Positions 44,282 through 55,688 of a stretch of 64,000 nucleotides of DNA are shown here, piece after piece (position 1 is the first letter of the stretch; the number at the start of each line of letters is the position of its first letter). The position numbers were made by a program, and so were the translations under genes. A model generated the notes under the pieces. That model was not told where the DNA came from, searched no databases, and was given only the letters and a program-made list of their open reading frames with translations. The stretch is from positions 1 to 64,000 of the forward strand of contig JACGCM010000006.1 of the NCBI GenBank assembly GCA_014058105.1, written 5' to 3'. This DNA comes from Kingdonia uniflora (taxonomy: Eukaryota > Streptophyta > Magnoliopsida > Ranunculales > Circaeasteraceae).

Positions 44282-45376
44282 ATGGTGACTCTCACTGAGA
44301 AGGGGGGTGAAATGGGCAACCTACATGTTTTGAAGGTGAAGCCTGAGAACCTCAATGGCCCTGAATTCAAGCGTTGGCATCAGAAGATGTTATTCTTTAT
44401 CACAACTCTGAACTTAGAAAAATTCCTCAAGGAGGACAAACCAGAGTTGAAGGAGGAAAAAACTGACCTAACAAATGTAACAGCAGTGGAGGCGTGGATC
44501 CATTCCTACTTTCTGTGTCAAAATTATATTCTGAATGGGTTGGACAACACATTGTATAATGTGTACATTCCAACGGAGTCTGCAAAGGAACTGTGGGAAT
44601 CCTTAGACCATATGTATAAGACGTCAGATGCCGGACAGATAAAATTTGTAGTTTACAAATTCCTGGATTATAAAATGGCGGATTCCTATACTGTAATCAG
44701 TCAAGTACAGGAACTGCAGATTATCCTGCATGATATTCATACAAAAGCTATGAGGTTAAGTGAATCTTTTTAGGTTGCTGCGATAATTGAGAAGTTGCCT
44801 TCATCCTGGAAGGACTTAAAAAGTTATCTGAAGTATAAGATGAAATAAATTAAGTTGGAGGAACTGATCGCAAGGCTAAGGATCGAAGAAGATGACAAAT
44901 CCAACGAAAAGACGGATGTTGTTCATTCTTACGATGCCAAGGCTAACTTCGTCGAGGGAAGCCCTAAGCCCCAAAAGATAAATGGGTGGAAAGGGAAAAA
45001 TGGGAAGAGTTTCATGGGCCTTAAGGGCAAGAACTTTAAGAAGTTCACAGGGAGTTGTTATGTTTGTGGCAAACCAGGGCACAAGTCAATGGAATGCGGC
45101 AAGCGTAAAAGCGGACTAGAAACTGGCAAAGACACTCAAGCAAACATTTCTGAGATGGATAACCTGTGTGCAGTGATCTCCGAAATCATCCTGGCAAGCG
45201 ATTCCAGAGGATGGTTTGTGGACACAGGGGCCACACATCATATATGCTATGACAAGAGTTGATTTACTACCTACAATAAGACAGAACATAAAGAGAGAGT
45301 GTTCATGGGTAATGTTTCGACGTCAAGGGTCGAAGTAAAAGGATATGAGGGAAACACAACTCTCCTATATAAGTAA
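44282..45376 (+). pseudogene. Copia gag copy 2
   Basis: The frame MVTLTEKGGEMGNLHVLKVK is open for 163 codons to a TAG replacing Q after MRLSESF. The same frame then continues with stops at about 44,846 and 45,260. It has the zinc knuckle [14 protein letters not shown] and VDTGATHHIC. It ends in the fused tail YEGNTTLLYK. Confidence 0.85.
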
Positions 45377-45945
45377 ATCAAACACTTACCTTGTTGTAAT
45401 GTGTGTGAGAGTTGGGGGGTCACACGCGCATGTGCAAGCTAGCTTGGGTGCATGGGCTTGCTCGACCTAGGAAACCTGCTTATTATTATAAGTCTACGAT
45501 TGGGCTTTGGGGTCATGGGCTCATGGGGATTTCTTTAAACACTTAGCCATTTTTTGGGCTTGAGGTGTGAGTTGGAGTGTCTCCAACAGACGCACCTTAA
45601 GGTGTGAATCTTGGTGAAGAGGTACTAACTTGAGGTGTGACTCTTGGCGAAGAGTCACTTATGCTCAATATAACCCAATTTCATTTTCCTTTATGATTAT
45701 CAGTTTTTCAAAGTTTTCTTGAGTCTTTATACAAAGAGAAAACATACGCACTCGAAGTTCGTTTGGCAAAAAGATAGAAGTATTTTCTTCTTTCTACGAC
45801 TGATCGTTATATCTTGGGAGACAGGGGCCTATATTCCTGTAAAGCACTGTGGAAGAGGAGAATCGGTCTTGAGGAGATACTATGTATACACTAGACTAGA
45901 TCATCTCCTTAAGAGGTGTTGGTTTTTCATGCAGATTGGAACACA
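45341..45945 (+). repeat. Copia LTR copy 3 (lacks first 75 bp)
   Basis: It has the same truncated start GGATATGAGGG and the end GGAACACA. It is about 20 bp shorter than copy 2, with small internal gaps. Confidence 0.9.
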
Positions 45946-45991
45946 ATCTTAAGATAGATTATTTTTTTCTGTGTGATCTGAAACTGCAGCA

Positions 45992-47086
45992 ATGGTGAAT
46001 TTCACTGAGAAGGTGGGTGAAAAGGGCAAGCTACGCGTTTTGAAGGTGAAGCCTGAGAACCTCAATGGTTCTGAATTCAAGCATTGGCAGCAGAAGATGC
46101 TATTCTTTCTCACAACTCTGAACTTAGCAAAATTCCTCATGGAGGACAAACCAGAGTTGAAGGAGGAAGAAACTGACCTAACAACTGTAGAAGCAGTAGA
46201 GTCGCGGATTCATTCCGACTTTCTGTGTCGGAATTATATTCTGAATGGGTTGGACAACACATTGTATAATGTGTACAGTCCAACGGAGTCTGCAAAGGAA
46301 CTGTGGGAATCCTTAGACCATAAGTATAAGACAGAAGATGCCGGACTGAAAAAATTTATAGTTGGCAGATTCCTGGATTATAAAATGGTGGATTCCATGA
46401 CTGTAATCAGTTAAGTAAAGAAACTGCAGATTATCCTACATGATATTCATGCAGAAGGTATGAGGTTAATTGAATCTTTTCAGGTTGCTGCGATAATTGA
46501 GAAGTTGCCTTCATCCTGGAAGGACTTCAAAAGTTATCTGAAACATAAGTGGAAAGAAATGAATTTGGAGGAACTGATCGTAAGGCTAAGGATCGAAGAT
46601 GATAACAAATCCAACGAAAAGAAAGTTGTTGTTCATTCATACGATGCCAAGGCTAACATGGTCGAGGGAAACCCTAAACCCCATAAGAAAAATTGGAAGA
46701 AAGGGAAATATGGGAAGAGTTTCTTGGGCCCTAAGGGCAAGGACTTTAAGATGTTCACAGCGAAATGTTATGTTTGTGGTAAACCAGGGCACAAGTCAAT
46801 GGAATGCCGCAAGCGCAAAAGCGGACCAGAAAGTGGCAAGGGCACTCAAGCAAACAATGCTGAGATGGAGAACCTGTGTGCAGTGATCTCCGAAATCAAC
46901 CTGGCAAGCGATTCCAGAGGATTGTTTGTGGACAAAGGGGCCACACGTCATATATGCTATGACAAGAGTTTATTTACTACCTACAATAAGACAGAACATG
47001 AAGAGAAAGTGTTCATGGGCAACGTTTCGACGTCAAGGGTCAAAGAAAAAGGATATGAGGGAAACACAACTCTCATATATAAGTAA
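45992..47086 (+). pseudogene. Copia gag copy 3 (one stop only)
   Basis: The frame is continuous for 365 codons apart from a single TAA in place of CAA at about 46,412, after MTVIS. It has the capsid region with [40 protein letters not shown], the knuckle [14 protein letters not shown] and [10 protein letters not shown], where the catalytic DTG has become DKG. It ends [10 protein letters not shown]. Together with copy 4 it is the least damaged unit. Confidence 0.9.
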
Positions 47087-47673
47087 ATTAAACACTTACC
47101 TTGTTGTAATGTGTGTGAGAGTTGGTGGGTCACACGCGCATGTGTAAGCTAGCTTGGGTGCATGGGCTACCCATGGGACTGCTCGACCTACAAAACCCGC
47201 TTAAGATTATAAGTCTATGATTGGGCCTTGGGGCCTTGGGCCATGGGCACATGGGGATTCCTTTAAACACTTAGCCGATTTTTGGGTTTGAGGTGTAAGT
47301 TGGGGTGTTTCCAACAGACGCACCTTAAGGTGCGACTCTTTGTGAAGAGGCACTAACTTGAGGTGTGACCCTTGGCGAAGAGTCACTTATGCTTTATATA
47401 ACCCAATTTCGCTTTCATATATGGTTATCATTTTTTCAGAGTTTTCTTGAGCCTTTTTACAAAGTGAAAACAGACGCAATCAAAGTTCGTTTGGTAGAAA
47501 GATAGAAGTGCTTTCTTCTTTATGCGACTGATCATTGTATCCTGGGAGGCTAGGACCTATATTCCAGCAAAACACTGTGGCAGGGGAGAATCTGTCTTGA
47601 GGAGATAGTGTGTATACACTTGTCTCGATCATCTCCTTAAGAGGTGTTTGTTTTTCATGCAGATTGGAACACA
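47051..47673 (+). repeat. Copia LTR copy 4 (lacks first 75 bp)
   Basis: It has the truncated start GGATATGAGGG and the end GGAACACA, with the TATA region near 47,394. Confidence 0.9.
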
Positions 47674-47721
47674 ATCTTAAGACAGACTATTTTATTTTTT
47701 TTGTGATCAAAAACTGCAGCA

Positions 47722-48834
47722 ATGGTGAATCTCACTGAGATGGCGGGTGAAAAGGGCTGCCTACACGTTTTAAAGGTGAAGCCTGAGAAGCTCAATGGCC
47801 CTGAATTCAAGCTTTGGCAGCAAAAGATGCTATTCTTTCCCGCAACTCTGAACTTAGCAAAATTCCTCAAGGAGGACAAATCAGAGTTGAAGGAGGAAGA
47901 AACTGACCTAGCAACTGTAGCAGTAGCGGAGGCGTGGATTCATTCCGATTTTTTGTGTCAAAATTATATTCTGAATGGGCTGCACTACACATTTTATAAT
48001 GTGTACAGTCCAACGGAGTCTGCAAAGGAACTGTGGGAATCCTTAGACCTTAAGTATAAGAGGGAAGATGCCGCAATGAAAAAATTTGTAGTTGGCAGAT
48101 TCCTGGATTATAAAAGGTTGGATTCCATGACTGTAATCAGTCAAGTACAGGAACTGCAGATTATCCTGCATGATATTCATGCAAAAGGTATGAGGTTAAG
48201 TGAATCTTTTCAGGTTGCTGTGATAGTTGAGAAGTTGCCTTCATCCTAGAAAGACTTCAAAATCTATCTGAAGCATAAGATGAAAGAAATGAAGTTGGAG
48301 GAACTGATCGCAAGGCTAAGGATCGAAGAAGATAACAAATCCAATGAAAAGAAGGATGTTGTTCATTCTTACGATGCCAAGGCTAACATGGTTGAGGGAA
48401 ACCCTAAACCCCATAAGAAAAATGGGAAGAAAGGGAAAAATGGGAGGAGTTTCCTGGGCCCTAAGGGCAAGGAGTTTAAGAAGTTCACAGGGAGTTGTTA
48501 TGTTTGTGGTAAACCAGGGTACAAGTCAATGGAATGCCGCAAGCGTAAAAGCGAACCAGAAAGTGGCAAAGGCCCTGAAGCAAACATTACTGAGATGGAG
48601 ATCCTGTGTGTAATGATCTCCAAAATCAACCTGGCAAGCGATTCCAGAGGATGGTTTGTGGACACAGGGGCCACACGTCATATATGTTATGATAGGAGTT
48701 TATTTACTACCTACAATAAGACTGAACATGAAGAGAAAGTGTTCGTGGGCAACATTTCGACTTCAAGGGTCGAAGGAAAGGATATGAGGAAAACACAACT
48801 CTCCTATATAAGTAAATCAAACACTTCATCCTAG
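47722..48834 (+). pseudogene. Copia gag copy 4
   Basis: The frame is open for 175 codons to a TAG replacing W in KLPSSW, then open to 48,834. It has the knuckle [14 protein letters not shown] (histidine replaced by tyrosine, so zinc binding is likely lost) and [14 protein letters not shown]. One A is missing in the fusion region, so the tail reads in another frame ([15 protein letters not shown]). Confidence 0.9.
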
Positions 48835-48962
48835 CAAGTTAACTTGGGTGCATGAGCTACCCATGGGCTTGCTCGACCCTGGAAACCCGCTTATTATTAT
48901 AAGTCTATGATTGGGCCTTGGGGTCTTGAGCCATGGGCTCATGGGGATTCCTTTAAACACAT
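48780..48962 (+). repeat. Copia LTR copy 5 (partial, internal deletions)
   Basis: This 183-bp piece holds only the first part of the truncated LTR, with a deletion after AACACTT. It is followed by GTCGAAGGAAAA (protease start) and the next LTR. It shows one more rearrangement at the same fusion point. Confidence 0.8.
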
Positions 48963-48975
48963 AGTCGAAGGAAAA

Positions 48976-49598
48976 GGATATGAGGGAAACACAACTCTCT
49001 TATATAAGTAAATCAAACACTTACCTTGTTGTAATGTGTGTGAGATTTGGTGGGTCACACGCGCATGTGCAAGTTAACTTGGGTGCATGAGCTTCCCATG
49101 GGCTTGCTCGACCTAGGAAACCCGCTTATTATTATAAGTCTATGATTGGGCCTTGGGGCCTTGGGCCATGGGATCATGGGGATTCTTTTAAACACTTAGT
49201 CATTTTTTGGGCTTGAGGTGTGAGTTGGGGTGTCTCCAACAGACGCACCTTAAGGGGTGACTCTTGGTGAAGAGGCACTAACTTGAGGTGTGGCTCTTGG
49301 CGAAGAGTCACCTATGCTCTATATAACCCAATTTCGTTTACATTTATGATTATCAGTTTTTTAAAGTTTTCTTGAGTCTTTTTACAAAAAGAAAACAGAC
49401 GCAATCAAAGTTCGTTTGGCAGAAAGATAGAAGTACTTTCTTCTTTCTGCGACTGATCATTGTATCCTTGGAGACAGGGGCCTATATTCTTGCAAAGCAC
49501 TTTGGCTGGGGCGAATCTATCTTAATGAGATAGTGTGTATACACTAGACTCGATCATCTCCTTATGAGGTGTTGGTTTTTCATGCTGATTGGAACACA
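48976..49598 (+). repeat. Copia LTR copy 6 (last, lacks first 75 bp)
   Basis: It ends GGAACACA and is followed by GGTTG, which matches the left flank GGCTG at four of five bases. It closes the array. Confidence 0.85.
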
Positions 49599-49603
49599 GG
49601 TTG

Positions 49604-50436
49604 TTGTAGACTCTTAGTACACAGGAACTGTTGATTGCAGTTGGTCGCACTTTCTTCCTTTAATTCTCGTAAATGATGGTCAGAGTTTTCTTTTTTTCTT
49701 TTTCTACTTTGTGTTTGTATTAGCTTGTTAGAATTAAGGTGAAGTAGGCTTAAGATATAAGGAAGAATTAAATATGAAAGTAGCAAATATAGAAGTCCTC
49801 ACTAACCTATTTTGTAACACGAGATAGGATCAAGACAAGCAAGCTCTTTTTGACTTGGAAAATGCAGGGAAGTTATAAGGTTTACTTTGGCATGGATTGA
49901 AGGTGATTTGTTTAACTTAGACTAGGTAAGTCCTCTACATATTGGTAGGGCTTGCTAATTTGCTCTCAGAATAGGAAGAAAATGTTTTGTTCAATGAATG
50001 AATTAACCGACTTAGTTAAATTATAACAACCATTTTTTGCTAGTTTTTCTGTTAAATGGTGAATGAAGGAACATTACCTTTTATCTTTTGGAGTTTTTTT
50101 TATCTCTAAGGAGACTTTATAGAGAATTGCTGGAAATTTAGAGAAGAGGATCTTGGGAGAAAATGGTAGGAGAGGGAATGAAAAATACTAAAAGGAATAC
50201 CAAAAGGAGAATATCTGGAGATGGAGAAATCTGTTAAGAAAGAGAACACATGGAGGGGGAAAATCAAAGGGAATTCTAGAAATAAAGAAAATTTGAGAGA
50301 ATGAGTTTCTAGAGAGATCACTCGAGTTCTTTTGGGCTGCATCCAGTTATAAATTCATTAAGAGGATTGGAATGCATTGCATTCATTTGCAACGCATGCA
50401 TTAAAAGATTGTTGGTTCAAAATTGCCAGAGGATGT
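49604..50436. other. Spacer after the Copia array
   Basis: No PDH exon was found here. A purine-rich stretch (50,100-50,300) gives a chance ORF on the - strand with no recognisable content. Otherwise it is AT-rich and featureless. Confidence 0.5.
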
Positions 50437-51980
50437 TGACGAGATGTGGAGAGATATAGAGATTGCCGTCAATACAACTGCCACTATCAAATTTGATAAG
50501 AGGTAACCATCAACGTTAAATACTCTGCAGCTGGTTTAGTTATACTATTTGAACACTAACATAATCTTTATTTTTTTGGGTAGGTACGATATTGCGTTAA
50601 GTACTAATACTTTGGGAGCTAAGAATATTTTGGAGTTAAATGTGTAAAGCTACAGAATCTTGTGCATGTCTCTACTGGTGAGTTTATTTGCCTTTAGTGT
50701 AAGTTTTGTATTTCTTTCAGTCTAATAGTGATGTTTTTGTCATTGTTCTTTACATTTTAGCTTATGTTTGCGGAGAAAAGTTGGGGCTTGTGTTATAAAA
50801 GGCGTTCGAAATGGGTGAAACACTAAATAATACCTAGGATTTAGACATTGAGCATGAGCGCAAGGTGGTGAGGGACACACTCGATGGTCTCAGAGCCTAG
50901 GGAGTTACAAAAGAATTAGAAAGAGTTGCCATGAAAGAGTTGGGGCTAAAAAGGTTTGATTATGAAATATTATGACTCATACCCGTCTTTATTTAACTTA
51001 TAAAATTGTTAAATTTTATTGCTTTATTTTCTTAACAGGGCAAGACAATATGGCTGGCCAAACACGTACGTCTTCACAAAGGCAATGGGAAAGACGCTAA
51101 TTGGCCAACTGAGATGAGATCTTCCAGTCTCAATTATACACCCTTCCATCATCACTAGCACTATTAGAAAGCCATTTCCCGGTTGGATCGAAGGCATTAG
51201 GTAAATCCAAAGAAACAAACTTTTTTCAACTCAGCGTATCACGGTCATGGAAGTTTTAAGATCTTAAGAGTAATAAAGGACTCACTGAAGAATCTGAAGC
51301 ACAATATAAACCTGAGGACTGGACAACATCACACTTATGAGTCCTTTTAAGTTTTGGAGTCGTGTAGGCCTAAATAATACGTGGCAGGCTTGAGTTATTT
51401 ATGTCTTTACGAGATCGATAGACTTACGGTAGTTAATTTGCTTCGTTAATTATGTGACTATTGTAATAATACTTTTTCTTTTCTCCTATCTCCATATAGT
51501 CACATTGATAGGTTAGCAATTAGGTATGGAAAAGGCAAAATCCCTTGCTTCATCGGGGATTCAGAGTTAGTTATCTATCTGGTAAGCACATAAGTCCTAC
51601 TTTTCCTTCTTTTCTAGTTTTTACTACTTAAAAATTATGGTGTAACCACAATAAATTTGTAATCTAATTTCTTTTACAGATATCAGTAGACATGGTAGAG
51701 AATGCAATGGTTGTAGCAGCAATCTTTAATGCAAATCAACCCTCTCAGTACATCTGCCATGTGAGTAAGTTATTGAGAAAACCTTTGAAATCTATAAAAC
51801 TCAGAGACTATGGCCACGAGTACTTTTCTAGGTATCCATGGATCAATGAACACGGAAAGCCTATGAAAGTGACTATGCCTATTATCTTCTCCACAATGGA
51901 AAGCTTCCGCTGATATATCTCTATACGTTACCACACACTTTCATTACTTTGTGAAGCCGTAAAGACCCAGGAAAAGTAAT
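50437..51980 (+). pseudogene. Fatty acyl-CoA reductase (FAR/CER4-like), 5'- and 3'-truncated
   Basis: FAR enzymes make primary fatty alcohols for cuticular wax, suberin and pollen wall. The exons are 50,437-50,502, 50,584-50,677, 50,761-50,953, 51,039-51,200, 51,500-51,591 and 51,680 to about 51,975, all with GT-AG borders in phase. Motifs are [49 protein letters not shown] (the catalytic YxxxK), HPSIITSTIRKPFPGWIEGI, RYGKGKIPCFIGDSELV and FNANQPSQYICHV. The N-terminal Rossmann part and the C-terminal sterile domain are missing. Stops occur in exons 3, 4 and 6, with a small deletion in exon 2. Retained introns mean a DNA-level copy. Confidence 0.9.
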
Positions 51981-52343
51981 TAGTGTAGTGTGATAAATAA
52001 CTAAGAAAAATTAGCAAAAAAATGGTCCCTTAAAACTAATATGAAAACATCTCCCTTGTTCTCTGACTTCTATAAGGATTTGATATTAGGTTCTTAGTAT
52101 CACGGAAATCTCCCTTATAAATTTATGGACAAATTTAGTATTGAGGATTTCAACATTGATGATAAATTGACTGTCAACTATCTGAACCCAATTTAAGATG
52201 TGCATTACACAACGTACCACTATATCCAAACCATAATTTGACTTTATTGTGTATATTTTGGTTTAAAGTAATTTTCCCTGCTCATCACCTATTGGGAGTG
52301 GGTTTATTTAGTTTCTCAATTTCGATGACCATGTTTTTACAGG

Positions 52344-52701
52344 CAGAAGAAGCTAGAGTTTAAATGAATAGATGGGCTGAAAAGGATACTCATGGGCTCA
52401 TCAAGGTGGCTATTACTGAAGGTTCTCTTGATTCACACTCACTTATTATACTGGCAAACGCACTCTACTTCAAGGGAATGTGGAAGAGTCCATCGACAAA
52501 AGCAGAACCAAGGGTTCTAATTTCTATCTCATTGATAAAAGCATGGTTAAATCACCGTTCATGACTAACACCAAAGCCCAATGTATCTACTTTTCTGGCA
52601 GTTGTAAAGTTCTTCGGCTCCCTTATGCTCAAGGGAAGTATGGTAAAGATATTGGGTTCTCAATGTGCATATTTATTCCCCATGAAAGAGATGGGCTTTG
52701 A
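52344..52701 (+). pseudogene. Serpin second-exon fragment
   Basis: After an acceptor (TTTTTACAG at 52,335-52,343) the reading is MNRWAEKDTHGLIKVAITEG and LILANALYFKGMW-like sequence. It then shifts frame near 52,480 to SRTKGSNFYLIDKSMVKSPF, MTNTKAQCIYF, VLRLPYAQGKYGKDIGFSMC and IFIPHERDGL. These are the conserved helix and sheet segments of plant serpins, serine/cysteine protease inhibitors whose gene usually has two exons. The reactive-centre loop and the first exon are absent. A stop follows AEEARV. It sits 360 bp after the acyl-CoA reductase piece, same strand. Confidence 0.85.
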
Positions 52702-54075
52702 TGCGGATCAATTGGAACCTGCAACCTATCTTCAGACCGCCTAAAATTATATTTGAGCTCTTGGAAGCCTCTAGACCAAGGAATTTACATTCTAAATACA
52801 TATGGTTCATTTACAGAAGATAGAGGGGGTTATGGTGGATTGGTCAAATAACAGAAACCAAGTTATTTTACAGTGGCTATAAACTTAAGTTCATTTTTAA
52901 TTAGAATTTCAAATTCTAGTGACCGTTATGGTTGACCTTGCTCCCAGAACATTTAAAAGATACCCAGGATTCAAACTTGAGAAAAATATCAGTTTGATTT
53001 ACTTTGTAAAGGATTGATTTAGTCTAAAAATCATTCAGACATTATGTTCCTAGGAGGTGGGGGCAACCTGCATAAAACTTGGTATACATAAAAGAATAAA
53101 CCCCACCACCTCATCTTCTAAGGAAAAAAGGAAAGAAAAATAGACTTATCAAATGGTTACCGCTAGTAAGCGCGTAAAGACTACCAAGTAAAAAGAGATT
53201 ATGAGGTTCATCCACCATCTTCTTCTCTCTTTTTTTCTGGCTGACCAGGGTGATCCAGGTTCATAATTTTTCACCATTTGCCTGATTAATCCATGGGGCA
53301 AGTGAGATCCCCGCAAACACATATGGCAGGTAAGTCAGGATGAACCCTAGCGAGTGGCCCTGTTGGTGGTTAGTCGCCACAAATAGTAACTTAAAAAGTC
53401 CTTGAAAATTGATAATGAACAGGACAGATAATTTCCTTGATGAATATGTTAAACACTGTTACAGGTGCTTACAGCCTGCACAGAGTAAAGATAGCTGGAT
53501 GATAATTTATGTTTAGGGAAAATTGGACTAAAGTATATGTAGTGGGGCTATGTTCTCTATGTGGAATAGTGGAAGTGTTTCATTCACAAAACCTGAATAA
53601 AATAAAACATCAAGTCGGCGTGGGATGGTCCTCGGAACATGGTAATAAGACAGCCTGAATGATGTCGATAAAGATATCATACCTGCAAGGCTGCAACCTA
53701 TTTTCAGGCGCAATGTTATAATAAATGTTCAGGTTATTTATATTAGAATAAATGTTCTAGCTGAAAGTGTGGACCATTGCTCCAGAATTGGGCATCGAGG
53801 ATGTTCTTGTTACACCCCCTGTATGAATTTCTGATACACAATATTTCCAGTGATTCTGGTAATGACTGACTATTAGATAAGCTAGCCTTTCCTATTAATG
53901 TCCACTGGAGATATTTCTGGCTTACCAGGAGGAGCCTTGAGCTTTTTTCTCTGCAAAGTCTTTTGGTGTATGAGTTTATCATAAGAATGTCTAGTCAAAT
54001 TACTCATGGGGATGGTCCTCGGAACATGCAAATTCTGTGAACTTCAGGTAAACCATATGTTATAGTCATCAATAA

Positions 54076-54094
54076 GGGGGGGGGGGGGGGGGGG
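54076..54094. repeat. Poly-G run (19 bases)
   Basis: This is a pure homopolymer. A second one (15 G) is at 39,001-39,015 inside the compact LTR element. Confidence 0.95.
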
Positions 54095-54240
54095 ATTGCG
54101 AATGGCTATGGCTTGAGACTGCTTCTTATTAGCATTCTTCTTCTAGTCTTGGTCTGAGACTTGCCTCAAGGATTAGATTGATAATGCTTCTTCTAGTGTT
54201 GGTCTAAGACTGAATTTATCCACAGAAATGCCATGACATT

Positions 54241-54545
54241 ATAGTATCAAAATGGTTGACCCTCTTCATGTCTTGCAAACCCCCTATGTGTATTATTTGC
54301 TTACATGTTCAATCATATGTCTTAGTATATGATTTGGTTCAAAGTCAAACTGATTTGAAGTTCAGGCAAAGACATGTTGTAAGTTTGAGTGTAGGTCTAT
54401 AATATAATTTTTTTTTACTTCCTATCTTAAATTGCTTTACTGGAAAGCCATGTTGCTCATTATAATTTCCATCTCTCCCATATGGTATAAATCATATTTT
54501 CAATTACTGATTATATGCACCATTAATGTCTAATTAGTAATTGAG
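54241..54545. repeat. Direct repeat, copy 1 (~305 bp)
   Basis: It matches 59,410-59,722 over its length with scattered changes. Shared blocks include CCTCTTCATGTCTTGCAAAC and AATTACTGAT. The family is unknown. Confidence 0.8.
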
Positions 54546-55332
54546 GGCAGTAGTGATGCCTCTCAATCATGGCAGAAGGGAAAACAATTTTTTTCTCTAA
54601 ATGTTGCCTTGGGATTGTAGACTAGGTTTTTATGGAGTATTCAAGAATCTGGTTATGGTTTATTTGGAAAGAAATAGAAAGCAGAATAAAAAATAGAGTC
54701 TATTGTTTGGTAATTATAGTTTGTGGCTAACAGGTATTTCACACTCTCTATAACTGTTGTTCTTACCCCTAGCCCTTTCCACTCCAGCTTTTTTTGTCCT
54801 TGCCTTTTCCTGTGTGGCAGTTTATCAAGCTGTTAGTTTATGCAACTCATGACTGAAATTTGCTGCAATATTTTCGTAGACATTCTATCATTCATTGCTG
54901 CATGTATATGTAGGTTTAGTATCTGTTCGTTACTGGATTCGCCATTCTTAGAACAACATTGTATTCTAGTTTTTGATTTCTGTTAACTTCTTGCAATATT
55001 GCACTTTATGTAGTTCCACTTAGAGAATGGGAGGGCAGTTATGTATTGTAGTCATCATTATTGAAGATTTTTGCCATGTTCTCTATTGACTCTTTCATGC
55101 TTAGTATCCAGTTAAGATTCATTATGAGGTTCCATATCTCCCATCGTTCTGCATCAGTATTTTACATGCCCATATAATTAACCAGAATTTGTTATGTGGG
55201 CATGTTTACTATTCAAATTTCATGCACTTCTCTTGAGTACTTCACCTACTGAATACAGGTAGTTTTTTGAGTATGAATTTCATATTCATTATTTAAAGTA
55301 TGTTGAGATACTTTTTACTTGTATAGCTACAG

Positions 55333-55688
55333 GTTCAATACCGCATGCATCCATCTCTCAGAGTTTCCCTCTAACAGCTTTTACGAAGGTACATTACAAA
55401 ATGGGGTGACCATTGTTAAAAGGCAGTCAACTGGAATTGATTTCCCTTGGCCAGTACCAAATTATCCCATGTTTTTCCACGTCTAGGTACTTGACTAGTT
55501 ACTTTTTTATCGCGTTCGAATGTACTTTTTTTACTTAGCCAGTTACTTATGCGTTTTATATTTTCTTTTCATATATGGGATAAGAAGAGATAAGCCCAAA
55601 TGAAACTTCATATTTTAATAGGTCTGAGGCTGTAGATGTTGAGAAACTTGTTACTACTTTTTTAAGAAGCCCTGTAGTTCCTAATCAG
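55333..55688 (+). pseudogene. UPF1: UPF1-like RNA helicase fragment (two exons)
   Basis: UPF1 is the superfamily 1 helicase of nonsense-mediated mRNA decay. Exon one (55,333-55,486) reads VQYRMHPSL, then after a 2-base deletion [39 protein letters not shown], and ends in a CAG-to-TAG stop at the donor. Exon two (55,575-55,688) reads MG, a stop, EEISPNETSYFNRSEAVDVE and KLVTTFLRSPVVPNQ. QYRMHP is motif IV of the family. The acceptor AG before exon two is lost. Only about 90 of some 1,250 residues are present, and further exons are absent. Confidence 0.9.

Larger units (their letters stand above)
41806..49598 (+). mobile_element. Tandem array of truncated Copia units (LTR-gag)x4 plus LTRs
   Basis: The array begins with TGTTGG and ends with AACACA, flanked by GGCTG (41,801-41,805) and GGTTG (49,599-49,603), a 5-bp duplication with one transition. 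Inside are LTR copies starting at 41,806, 43,611, 45,341, 47,051, 48,780 (partial) and 48,976, separated by four gag copies. The spacing is 1,730, 1,730, 1,710 and 1,729 bp. Copies 2-6 all lack the first 75 bp of the LTR, and LTRs 2-5 are fused at the same point to the beginning of protease. No RT, RNase H or integrase is present. Confidence 0.9.
52702..55332. other. Gene-fragment-poor spacer
   Basis: This is 2.6 kb with no confident coding sequence. It contains a 20-bp direct repeat around GGATGGTCCTCGGAACATG (53,628 and 54,014), a 19-G run, a short duplicated CTTCTTCTAG block (54,137 and 54,187) and the first copy of a 305-bp direct repeat (54,241-54,545). Confidence 0.5.

Noticed and set aside
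50106..50342. 78-codon - strand ORF
   Set aside because: It lies in a purine-rich low-complexity stretch, with no domain and no conserved neighbour.
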